Origin: a bacterium
GTDB lineage: Bacteria > Verrucomicrobiota > Verrucomicrobiae > Limisphaerales > J093
DNA: 5,746 nucleotides
NCBI GenBank assembly: GCA_021839785.1
Contig: JAKCAB010000205.1
Location: 1-5,746, forward strand
Direction: 5' to 3'
Each line of letters begins with the position of its first letter. Within the stretch, counting starts at the first letter, position 1. The notes under the pieces were generated by a model. It saw only the letters and a program-made list of their open reading frames with translations, searched no databases and had not been told where the DNA came from. Made by a program: the position numbers and the translations under genes. Of the stretch, positions 1 through 5,746 are shown one piece after another.

Positions 1-45
1 TGAGCAAATTGGCGGGGGACGGTCTGCGCATGAGTCGATCAGACG

Positions 46-2262
46 CTACCCGCCCGGACGGGGTTGTCGCGCCGCGCGGAACAGGCGGAGCCTGGCGTAA
101 TCGCAACGGCCGCCGAGGAGGGCGTGGGCGCCACTGAGGGTTTGCCACCCGGCGCGATCGAAAGCGGCCTGCATTTCCGCCGCTTCGGCGGAGGTGAAGA
201 GGCGCTCCAATTCGAGCGCTTCACCAGCTTCCACGGCGTTGGCCAGGTGCGTCGAAACCGTGCCTTCGCTCAACGCGCGGGCGCAGGCTATGGTGGCCAG
301 GTCGAGGCCGGATCGAAACAGACGCAAAGTTTCGCGAACCGTGCCGGTCATGAGTTCGCCCCGCGTTTTCATCGTGCTCGTGGAAGGTTGGGCCAGGCGA
401 GATTCGGCCTCCGCAAAGCGTTGCCGCGGGTTGCCGCGAAGGTGGGCGGCAATTTCTTCCAGGAACGCCGGTCCGTAAGCGCGCAACTTCGCTTCGCCCA
501 CGCCAGAAACGCGGCCGAACTCGGCCGGCGTGGCGGGGTAGGTGCGCGCCATCCAGCGCAGCGAGGCGTCGCCGAACACGATGTAAGCCGGGACGCCTTG
601 CGCGTCGGCGATTTGTTTGCGCAGTTGGCGCAGCTTCTCGAACAACAACTCGTCGCAGGCGATTTCGCCCGCCCGTTTCACGCCCGGCGCAGGCGCCGCC
701 AGTGGTCGCGTGAGCGTGATGCGGCGGCGGTCTTTGAGCGCGGCCAGACCTTCGGCCGTCAGTTGAAGCGTGGGGAAACGGCCCGCGTCCTGTCCGAGGT
801 AGCCGAGACGGACCAGTTCGCGCGCGATCGATCCCCATTCGTCGCGGGTGTGCTCCATGCCGATGCCGAAGGTGGAAAGCTCGCGATGGCCCCACTCGCG
901 GATCTTCTCCGTTTCGCCGCCGGTCAGGACGGCGACGACGTGGCGCAGGCCGACGTTGAACCCGCTCCGTTGCCGGATGCGATAGACGCAGCTCAGCAGC
1001 TTCTGCGCCGCCACCGTGCCGTCGAAGGTCGCCCGCGGCGAAAGGCAGTTGTCGCAAGTACCGCAATTCGCCTCGGGGAACTCCTCGCCGAAATAGTCCA
1101 GCAACGCAGCGCGCCGGCACTCGGCGATTTCCGCGTAGTGGACCATCGTCTGCAACTGCTCGCGCGCCCGGCGGCGCTCCTGTTCGTCGGCCTTTTCATC
1201 GATGAAGCGAAGCTGCTTGGCCACGTCGCCGGGGCTGAACAGCAACAGACATTCGCCGGGCAAACCATCGCGACCCGCGCGGCCGGTTTCCTGATAGTAG
1301 CCCTCGAGGTTCTTCGGCAAATCGCGGTGCAGGACGAAGCGGACGTTGGGTTTGTTGATGCCCATGCCGAAGGCGATGGTGGCGCAGATCACGCGCACTT
1401 CGTCGCGCAGAAACCGATCCTGATTTGCGTCGCGCACCGACTTGTCCAGGCCGGCGTGGTACGGTGCAGCCTTCACGCCGTCCTCGACCAGCTTGCCGGC
1501 CAGCGCGTCCGCCCCGACGCGGCTGGCGCAATAAACGATGCCGCTGTCCTTCGGGCGCGCGCGCAGAAAGTCGAGTACCTGGCGATAGCCAGCGGATCTT
1601 GGTTCGACGCGGTAGAGAAGGTTGGGGCGGTTGAAGCTGGCGACGAACACGCCCGGCTCGCGCAGACGGAGCTGGGTCAAAATGTCGGCACGCACGCGCT
1701 CCGTGGCCGTGGCGGTGAGCGCCATGAACGGCACGGCGTCGAGGCGGGTACGGAGTTCGCCGAGCTGGCGGTACTCGGGCCGAAAATCGTGGCCCCATTC
1801 GCTGATGCAATGCGCCTCGTCCACCGCGACGGCGCTCACGCCCCAGCCGGCAAGATCGGCCAGCATCGAACCGAGCATCAACCGCTCGGGCGCGAGATAA
1901 AGCAGGCGCAGCTCGCGGGCGTGCAGACGCCGCAGACGAGCGCGACGCTCGGCTTCGCCCAGCGAAGAATTCAGGAACGTGGCGGCGACGCCGTTGGCGC
2001 AGAGCGCGTCCACCTGGTCTTTCATCAAGGCGATCAAGGGCGAGATCACCACCGTCAAACCCGGCCGGAGCAGCGCCGGGAGCTGGAAGCACAGCGACTT
2101 GCCACCGCCCGTCGGCAGCAGCGCAAAGACGTCGCGGCCGGCCAGCGACGCGCGGACGATCGCCTCCTGCAACGGCCGGAAGGACGAGTAACCGAACACG
2201 TCTTTCAAAGGCGTGAGCAGATCGAGGTTGTCCGCGGGTAGAGCCGGGGTGGAGGTCGCCAT
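46..2262 (-). CDS. recQ: ATP-dependent DNA helicase RecQ
   Basis: RecQ unwinds DNA 3' to 5' in recombination and replication-fork repair. The 738-residue product shows the family layout in order: 'FRPLQEAIV' (28-36); Walker A 'PTGGGKS' (50-56); 'DEAH' (148-151) followed by the RecQ aromatic-rich loop 'CISEWGHDFRPEY'; motif III 'ALTATA' (181-186); motif V 'ATIAFGMGINKP' (294-305); and motif VI 'QETGRAGRDG' (324-333). The zinc site has C382, C400, C403 and C406. A winged-helix region (~412-520) and an HRDC domain (~537-608) follow. The final ~125 residues carry a helix-turn-helix-like stretch (653-675, 'LATIACARALSEGTVSTHL') resembling the HTH_40 tail of some longer bacterial RecQ proteins, which explains its length beyond E. 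coli RecQ (~610). The ATG at 2262 gives the expected N-terminus; only a weak GGCGGG lies upstream. A 171-base gap and candidate promoter suggest transcription apart from the sulfate genes. No key residue is missing. Confidence 0.97.
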   Translation of the reverse strand: MATSTPALPADNLDLLTPLKDVFGYSSFRPLQEAIVRASLAGRDVFALLPTGGGKSLCFQLPALLRPGLTVVISPLIALMKDQVDALCANGVAATFLNSSLGEAERRARLRRLHARELRLLYLAPERLMLGSMLADLAGWGVSAVAVDEAHCISEWGHDFRPEYRQLGELRTRLDAVPFMALTATATERVRADILTQLRLREPGVFVASFNRPNLLYRVEPRSAGYRQVLDFLRARPKDSGIVYCASRVGADALAGKLVEDGVKAAPYHAGLDKSVRDANQDRFLRDEVRVICATIAFGMGINKPNVRFVLHRDLPKNLEGYYQETGRAGRDGLPGECLLLFSPGDVAKQLRFIDEKADEQERRRAREQLQTMVHYAEIAECRRAALLDYFGEEFPEANCGTCDNCLSPRATFDGTVAAQKLLSCVYRIRQRSGFNVGLRHVVAVLTGGETEKIREWGHRELSTFGIGMEHTRDEWGSIARELVRLGYLGQDAGRFPTLQLTAEGLAALKDRRRITLTRPLAAPAPGVKRAGEIACDELLFEKLRQLRKQIADAQGVPAYIVFGDASLRWMARTYPATPAEFGRVSGVGEAKLRAYGPAFLEEIAAHLRGNPRQRFAEAESRLAQPSTSTMKTRGELMTGTVRETLRLFRSGLDLATIACARALSEGTVSTHLANAVEAGEALELERLFTSAEAAEMQAAFDRAGWQTLSGAHALLGGRCDYARLRLFRAARQPRPGG

Positions 2263-2270
2263 CGCCCGCC

Positions 2271-2299
2271 GGTATGCGCGAGGCGCCGCCCGAAGTCAA
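2271..2299 (-). promoter_or_regulatory. Candidate sigma70-type promoter for recQ
   Basis: On the minus strand, TTGACT (2299-2294, five of six matches to TTGACA) is followed after exactly 17 bases by CATACC (2276-2271, three of six matches to TATAAT). The -10 box is weak. A start site about 7 bases beyond it would fall near 2264, only one to three bases before the recQ ATG at 2262, giving a leaderless or nearly leaderless mRNA. That would fit the lack of a convincing ribosome-binding site. Chance occurrence is quite possible. Confidence 0.3.
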
Positions 2300-2334
2300 C
2301 CCACCGGCCGTTCCAGTGGTGTCCTGATTTCAAA

Positions 2335-2391
2335 TGGGTGGCTGCGCCGCTGCGGCGGCGCAGAGCGGTGCGGCAGCACCGCCCCCACCCA
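2335..2391. repeat. Nested palindromic element, potential three-way junction (REP/MITE-like or terminator)
   Basis: Three perfectly complementary stems nest within 57 bases. The outer stem is 7 bp (2335-2341 with 2385-2391, tgggtgg/ccaccca). Inside lie a 9-bp hairpin (2342-2350 with 2355-2363, loop 2351-2354 tgcg) and a 7-bp hairpin (2365-2371 with 2376-2382, loop 2372-2375 ggca). Only one base (2364) and two bases (2383-2384) are unpaired at the junction. All 23 pairs are Watson-Crick. If transcribed from the + strand, the first loop is c(UGCG)g, a UNCG-type stable tetraloop. It sits 42 bases past the cysN stop, so it may halt transcription or shield the mRNA 3' end, though no T-tract follows on the minus strand. 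The compact folding and intergenic position also suit a dispersed REP-like element. No second copy is present in this window. Confidence 0.65.
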
Positions 2392-2433
2392 GCCGGGACT
2401 CTGCCTTTCCGTGCCGGGCGTTCGCAGATGCGG

Positions 2434-3756
2434 TCAGATCGCGAAGTCGCTGTAGTCCGGCTTGTACGTCTCGGTGGGGGGATGGAGCATCCCCGCCGCG
2501 ACGGTTTGGTTGGTGCCTTGATCGATCAGGATGAAGGCGCCGGTGAGCCGGTTGGTGGTGTAGCCGTCGAAGATCAGCGGGCGCGAGGTCTTGAGCCGGA
2601 CTTCGCCGATGTCGTTCAAGCCCAGTTCGGGCGGGTCAGGGCGGGATTCGTAAGTCTCGATGTCGATCCGGCCCGTCAGGCCGGTGACCACCGCCTGCAC
2701 GGTCTGGTTGGTGTGCTTGAGGAAGTACTTTCGCCCCGGCTGGAGCGGACGCGGGTGCATCCAGGCCACGCGGGCGCGGAGGTCGGCGGTTTTGCCCGGC
2801 AGGTTGTCCAAGTCCACGATCATGTCGCCGCGGCTTACGTCCAGATCGTGCGCGAGGACCAGCGTGACCGACTGGGGGCAAAACGCCTCCGCCAGTTCGC
2901 CGTCGAAAGTGTGGATTTCCTTGAGGGTCGTGTGTTGTCCGCCCGGCAAAACCATCACTTCCTGGCCGACCTTGACGATGCCGCCGGCGAGTTGTCCGCT
3001 GAGGCCGCGGAAGTCATGGAGCCGCGGATCGCGCGGGTTGTTCGGGCGGTTGACCCACTGCACGGGGAAACGCACCGCACCGAGATTCCAGTCGCTGGCG
3101 ATGTGTACGCTTTCCAAGTGGCGCAACAAGGTGGGGCCTTCGTACCAGGGCGTGTGCGGCGAGGGGTCAACAACGTTGTCGCCGTTCAGGGCGCTGATCG
3201 GCACGAACTTCACGTCGCGCAACACGTCGAGCCGCGGCAGAAACGCCTCGAACTGATCGCGGATCTCGCGGAACCGCTCTTCGCTCCAGTCCACGAGGTC
3301 CATTTTGTTCACGGCGATCACCACGTGCGGAATGCCCAGCAGGGCCGCGATGTACGTGTGGCGGCGGCTTTGCTCGATCACGCCCTGACGCGCGTCCACG
3401 AGCACGACGGACAGGTTCGCCGTGGAAGCGCCGGTGACCATGTTGCGCGTGTACTGCACGTGGCCGGGGGTGTCGGCGACGATGAACTTCCGTTTCGGCG
3501 TGGCGAAATAGCGGTAGGCGACGTCGATCGTGATGCCTTGCTCGCGTTCGGCGCGGAGGCCATCGGTGAGATTCGCCAGGTTGATCTGCCCGCCGCCCGT
3601 GATGTCGGCCGAGCGCTCCAGCGCTTCGAGCTGGTCTTCCATGAGCGACTTGGAATCGTACAACAGCCGGCCGATCAGCGTGGACTTGCCGTCGTCAACG
3701 GAGCCGCAAGTGTTGAAGCGCAGGATCTCGACCGGGTGCGAAGTGGGCGAAGACAT
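2434..3756 (-). CDS. cysN: Sulfate adenylyltransferase subunit 1 (CysN), regulatory GTPase
   Basis: CysN is the translation-factor-type GTPase of ATP sulfurylase; GTP hydrolysis drives APS synthesis by CysD. The 440-residue product has the full G-domain set: G1 'GSVDDGKS' (18-25), the switch-I region 'EREQGITID' (70-78), G3 'DTPGH' (95-99), G4 'NKMD' (150-153) and G5 'SAL' (188-190). Two beta-barrel domains follow, roughly 228-310 and 315-425, as in EF-Tu-like proteins. It ends at 'YKPDYSDFAI' with no APS kinase (CysC) domain, so it is not a CysNC fusion and APS kinase must be encoded elsewhere if PAPS is made. It is shorter than E. coli CysN (~475 residues), mainly at the N-terminus. ATG 3756 is the only usable start: the same frame upstream runs straight back to the haloperoxidase stop. 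No Shine-Dalgarno is visible. Its partner cysD is displaced by one gene. Confidence 0.97.
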   Translation of the reverse strand: MSSPTSHPVEILRFNTCGSVDDGKSTLIGRLLYDSKSLMEDQLEALERSADITGGGQINLANLTDGLRAEREQGITIDVAYRYFATPKRKFIVADTPGHVQYTRNMVTGASTANLSVVLVDARQGVIEQSRRHTYIAALLGIPHVVIAVNKMDLVDWSEERFREIRDQFEAFLPRLDVLRDVKFVPISALNGDNVVDPSPHTPWYEGPTLLRHLESVHIASDWNLGAVRFPVQWVNRPNNPRDPRLHDFRGLSGQLAGGIVKVGQEVMVLPGGQHTTLKEIHTFDGELAEAFCPQSVTLVLAHDLDVSRGDMIVDLDNLPGKTADLRARVAWMHPRPLQPGRKYFLKHTNQTVQAVVTGLTGRIDIETYESRPDPPELGLNDIGEVRLKTSRPLIFDGYTTNRLTGAFILIDQGTNQTVAAGMLHPPTETYKPDYSDFAI

Positions 3757-3810
3757 GATGAGGAAGGCGTGCGGGGGCTCAGTTCGTTGGGCGCAAAGAA
3801 ATGGCCGGGG

Positions 3811-5316
3811 CTAGAACTCGCGGGTGCGATAAAAGCGCGGTTGTTCGCCGGCGTCGGGATCAGCCAGCACCACGCCGCCGACGGTCGCCGCGTTGGTGGA
3901 CAATGCAGTCCAATGCGAGAGATCGCTTGATTCGTCGAGGATGAGCGTGTGACCGACGTGGCCGTGCAGGCGGAGCAGCGGCGCGCCGTTGGTCATGCCC
4001 TCCAGCCGGACAAACGGCAGGGCGTCGTTCGCCAGGAGGAAGTTCGCGCTCACGAAGTCGCCGACCCGCGCGCCGGTGGCCTTTCCCTCGCGGTTGGCGG
4101 ACTGGTAATGAATGCCACCGTAGATGCGGCTCATGCCCACTTCATCCGCACATGCAGCCAAACTGGTGAACGTACGGAAGACGCCCGGCAGCGAGTCCGA
4201 GGTGGCGGTGAACGTAATGGCGTCCGTCCCGTAAAAGCGCGCGAGCACTTCCGCGCTCGCCTTGCTGAACGTGCTGTGGCCGCTAACGTATTCCGGAAAG
4301 TTGGGGGCGTTGAGATAGTCCTTCCAGTTCGGATCGGGGTCCGTCGCCGGATTGCCATCTTCGTCGGCTCGCTGGATGGCGGTCACCGGCCGCCAGGTGT
4401 TGTAGCGGTACTTGATTTCCCAGCAAACGATGGCGGCATCAGCCTGGGCGAGGCTGATCAGCGTCATCAACCGCGCGGTGTCTTCGAGGCTGGTGTTCCG
4501 GCTGCGGATGATGTTGGCGGCGATCTCGTGCCAGTGTCCTGGCGGCATGGCGGTGTAACTGAAGTCCGACCAGAACACCGCGATCTGGCTTTGCCCGGCC
4601 GTGCGCACCTGGCTGTTCACCCCGCCAATGGCTTTCACTTCATTGAAGTCTTGCGTGTACTGCTCGCTCGTCATCGGCAGCGGCGGCGGCGGCAGGAATG
4701 ATTCTTTGTCCGGCAAGGCGAACAGCTTGACGTAACGCCAGTGCGGATCGAGCGGCGGCCGGTAAAACGGCGGCGTGCGGCGCCACTGGCCGGGAGCATC
4801 GCTGGGAATGTAAGGCACCTGGGTGTTGGCGCCGTCGCCCCGCCGGGCCTCCAGCATCAAGTCGGCGGCCTGGGTTCCCAAAGCCAGGCCGTTGGTGGTG
4901 GTCGCGGAGGCGGGTAGGGCGGACAAGCTTTCATCGTAAAAACTCTGCGTGCGTGCCTGGAAGGACGGGTAAAGCGTCAACATCACCTCGCGACCCGCCG
5001 CGATGACCGCCGCCGCGGGCGAAGTGTCCGGCGGAGTGTCAAGGAGCGAAAGGTAAGGCTGATGCGTGTGCGCGATGGAGTTGACCGCGTCGTAGATCGA
5101 GGCATCCAGGATGGCCAGGTTGCGGGTCGAGAGCGTTGGCCCGGTGTTGTCGGCCCGGATTGCGTCGAGCATCAACGCGTTCCAGTCGAGGACGGGGTTG
5201 GCTTGCGCGGCGGCAACGAAGGCCGCCGCGACGCCGACGATCAGCGAGCGGGCGTTCAAACGAATTCGGTCCGTGGCTGGCCGCATGGCCCATGATCGGA
5301 AGCTCATCGCGCTCAT
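3811..5316 (-). CDS. Secreted vanadium-dependent haloperoxidase / PAP2-family protein
   Basis: Vanadium haloperoxidases use a histidine-bound vanadate to oxidise halides with hydrogen peroxide; related PAP2 enzymes are acid phosphatases. The 501-residue product starts with a probable signal peptide (cleavage near AQA|N, residues 37-40) and an all-alpha region. The three core motifs follow. Motif one is K302-x6-R309-P ('KYRYNTWRP'). Motif two is 'FPEYVSGHSTFS' with S345, G346 and H347. Motif three is 'SRIYGGIH' with R397 and H403. By family numbering these match fungal chloroperoxidase K353, R360, S402-G403-H404, R490 and H496, where H496 binds vanadium. Residues 435-501 are a separate C-terminal beta-rich tail. 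The ATG at 5316 is the first in frame; Met4 and Met11 are alternatives, and no clear Shine-Dalgarno precedes any. It lies between cysD (8-base gap) and cysN (54-base gap), an unusual place. The fold is secure. Whether it is a haloperoxidase or a phosphatase is open. Confidence 0.9.
   Translation of the reverse strand: MSAMSFRSWAMRPATDRIRLNARSLIVGVAAAFVAAAQANPVLDWNALMLDAIRADNTGPTLSTRNLAILDASIYDAVNSIAHTHQPYLSLLDTPPDTSPAAAVIAAGREVMLTLYPSFQARTQSFYDESLSALPASATTTNGLALGTQAADLMLEARRGDGANTQVPYIPSDAPGQWRRTPPFYRPPLDPHWRYVKLFALPDKESFLPPPPLPMTSEQYTQDFNEVKAIGGVNSQVRTAGQSQIAVFWSDFSYTAMPPGHWHEIAANIIRSRNTSLEDTARLMTLISLAQADAAIVCWEIKYRYNTWRPVTAIQRADEDGNPATDPDPNWKDYLNAPNFPEYVSGHSTFSKASAEVLARFYGTDAITFTATSDSLPGVFRTFTSLAACADEVGMSRIYGGIHYQSANREGKATGARVGDFVSANFLLANDALPFVRLEGMTNGAPLLRLHGHVGHTLILDESSDLSHWTALSTNAATVGGVVLADPDAGEQPRFYRTREF
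3814..4014 (-). other. C-terminal beta-rich tail domain of the haloperoxidase-like protein
   Basis: Residues 435-501 lie after the catalytic core. They read as alternating short strands: 'LLRLHGHVGHTLILDESSDL', then 'SHWTALSTNAATVGG', then a final 'PRFYRTREF'. The layout (a G-x-x-G turn, hydrophobic strand, 'SxDLxxW', 'L-x-TN', 'D-P/D-A', terminal 'RFYR') resembles a tail common at the ends of large secreted proteins in Verrucomicrobiota. Its function is not established to my knowledge; a surface-attachment or sorting role is a guess. It is absent from fungal and algal vanadium haloperoxidases as I know them. The phylum link rests on remembered pattern, not a search. Confidence 0.6.
5200..5316 (-). 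other. Predicted Sec signal peptide of the haloperoxidase-like protein
   Basis: Residues 1-39 have a basic stretch (R17, R19, R23), a hydrophobic core 'LIVGVAAAFVAAA' (residues 25-37) and an 'AQA' site before N40, matching small residues at -3 and -1. This implies export from the cytoplasm. The n-region is long when counted from Met1 (24 residues). Starting at Met11 would give a more ordinary signal peptide, so the true start could be 5286 rather than 5316. There is no lipobox cysteine, so a lipoprotein is unlikely. Confidence 0.75.
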
Positions 5317-5324
5317 GACTGGCG

Positions 5325-5746
5325 CTAAAAGTAGCCTTGTTTTTTCCGATCTTCCATCGCGGCCTCGCTGGCTTTGTCATCCGCCCGCGAACCGCGTTCG
5401 GTCACGCGGGCGGCGGCGATTTCGCCGAGGATGTCGTCCACCGTGTTCGCCGGGCTTTCCACCATGCCGGTGCTGATGATGTCGCCGATGGTGCGGACGC
5501 GGACCACCAGTTCCCGCACGTCCTCGGACGGCTTCGGTGGCAACAGGTTCGTCACGGGCAGCCACTGGCCGCGCCGGCGCACGCACTGACGGCGATGGCT
5601 GAAGTAGATCGTGGGCACTTCGAGCCGCTCGCGTTTGATGTACTCCCAGACATCCATCTCGGTCCAGTTGCTGAGCGGAAACACGCGCATGTGCTCGCCG
5701 GCGTTCAGGCGGGCGTTGTAAAGGTTCCAGATTTCCGGGCGCTGGT
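5325..5746 (-). CDS. cysD: Sulfate adenylyltransferase subunit 2 (CysD), C-terminal part, 5' end outside window
   Basis: CysD is the catalytic ATP-pyrophosphatase (PP-loop family) subunit of ATP sulfurylase. With the GTPase CysN it converts sulfate and ATP to adenosine 5'-phosphosulfate in the cytoplasm, the first step of sulfate assimilation. About 140 codons are visible, roughly half of a normal ~300-residue CysD, so the nucleotide-binding PP-loop half is off the window. The visible part begins 'QRPEIWNLYNARLNAGEHMR', continues with 'VFPLSNWTEMDVWEYI', and ends with 'RTIGDIISTGMVES', 'ARVTERGSRADD' and the hallmark terminus 'EDRKKQGYF'. These are typical CysD blocks. The frame stays open to the window edge, so the Met at 5690 is internal. 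The TAG stop at 5327-5325 lies 8 bases before the next gene. Identification is firm; the missing half cannot be judged. Confidence 0.96.
   Translation of the reverse strand, partial: QRPEIWNLYNARLNAGEHMRVFPLSNWTEMDVWEYIKRERLEVPTIYFSHRRQCVRRRGQWLPVTNLLPPKPSEDVRELVVRVRTIGDIISTGMVESPANTVDDILGEIAAARVTERGSRADDKASEAAMEDRKKQGYF

Noticed and set aside
1..31. Possible start of another minus-strand gene (ATG at 31-29, about ten codons to the window edge)
   Set aside because: Ten codons without a ribosome-binding site or recognisable sequence cannot support a gene call.
22..44. Inverted repeat gtctg/cagac just past the recQ stop, considered as a terminator
   Set aside because: The stem is only 5 bp with a 13-base loop and there is no T-tract, which is within chance.
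64..2241. A 725-codon open frame on the + strand covering nearly all of recQ
   Set aside because: It is exactly antisense to a textbook RecQ. Its product is low-complexity (rich in A, R, Q, E, V) with no recognisable motif. Long antisense frames are expected in GC-rich genes with strong third-position bias.
2338..3930. A 530-codon + strand open frame antisense to cysN
   Set aside because: It is a shadow of cysN running into the haloperoxidase gene, with no family features, and it starts inside the palindromic element.
3949..4701. A 250-codon + strand open frame antisense to the haloperoxidase gene
   Set aside because: The opposite strand encodes all catalytic motifs. This frame shows no domain and is explained by base composition.
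3811..5316. A role for the PAP2-type protein in clearing 3'-phosphoadenosine 5'-phosphate, given its sulfate-operon position
   Set aside because: That nucleotide is cytoplasmic and normally handled by CysQ-type phosphatases; this protein has a signal peptide and a different fold.
3788..5331. Similar short motifs near both ends of the haloperoxidase gene (tgggcgcaaag at 3788-3798, tggcgctaaaag at 5320-5331), considered as insertion scars
   Set aside because: The match needs a gap and one copy overlaps the cysD stop. It is too short and imperfect to count as a target-site duplication.
5325..5690. Treating the Met at 5690 as the cysD start
   Set aside because: Conserved CysD sequence continues in frame upstream to the window edge, so this Met is internal and the gene is cut by the window.

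Overview
This is a GC-rich bacterial window in which every credible gene lies on the minus strand, so transcription runs from high to low coordinates: cysD (partial) -> a secreted vanadium-haloperoxidase-type protein -> cysN -> recQ. The best clue to the host is the last ~67 residues of the haloperoxidase. They form a short beta-rich tail with a 'SSDLSHWTALST ... FYR' pattern, a style of C-terminal domain I associate with secreted proteins of Verrucomicrobiota (Pedosphaera/Limisphaerales-like lineages). That is pattern memory, not a database result.

Layout. 5746-5325: C-terminal ~140 codons of CysD, the ATP-pyrophosphatase subunit of ATP sulfurylase; its 5' end is outside the window. 5316-3811: a complete 501-residue secreted PAP2/vanadium chloroperoxidase homologue with all core active-site residues. 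3756-2434: complete CysN, the GTPase subunit of ATP sulfurylase, without a fused APS kinase. 2433-2263: a 171-base gap holding a perfect nested-palindrome element (2335-2391, potential three-way junction) and a possible recQ promoter. 2262-46: complete RecQ helicase with zinc-binding, winged-helix, HRDC and an extra C-terminal helix-turn-helix region. 45-1: nothing I can call.

How the genes fit together. CysD and CysN form the heterodimer that activates sulfate to adenosine 5'-phosphosulfate, and their genes are normally adjacent. Here a gene for an exported oxyanion-binding enzyme sits between them, 8 bases after the cysD stop and 54 bases before the cysN start. This is the main oddity. It could be a cargo gene dropped into the operon or a co-expressed partner. 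RecQ is a DNA-repair helicase, probably unrelated to sulfur, with its own candidate promoter. I found no RNA gene, CRISPR array, insertion sequence or new defence system.
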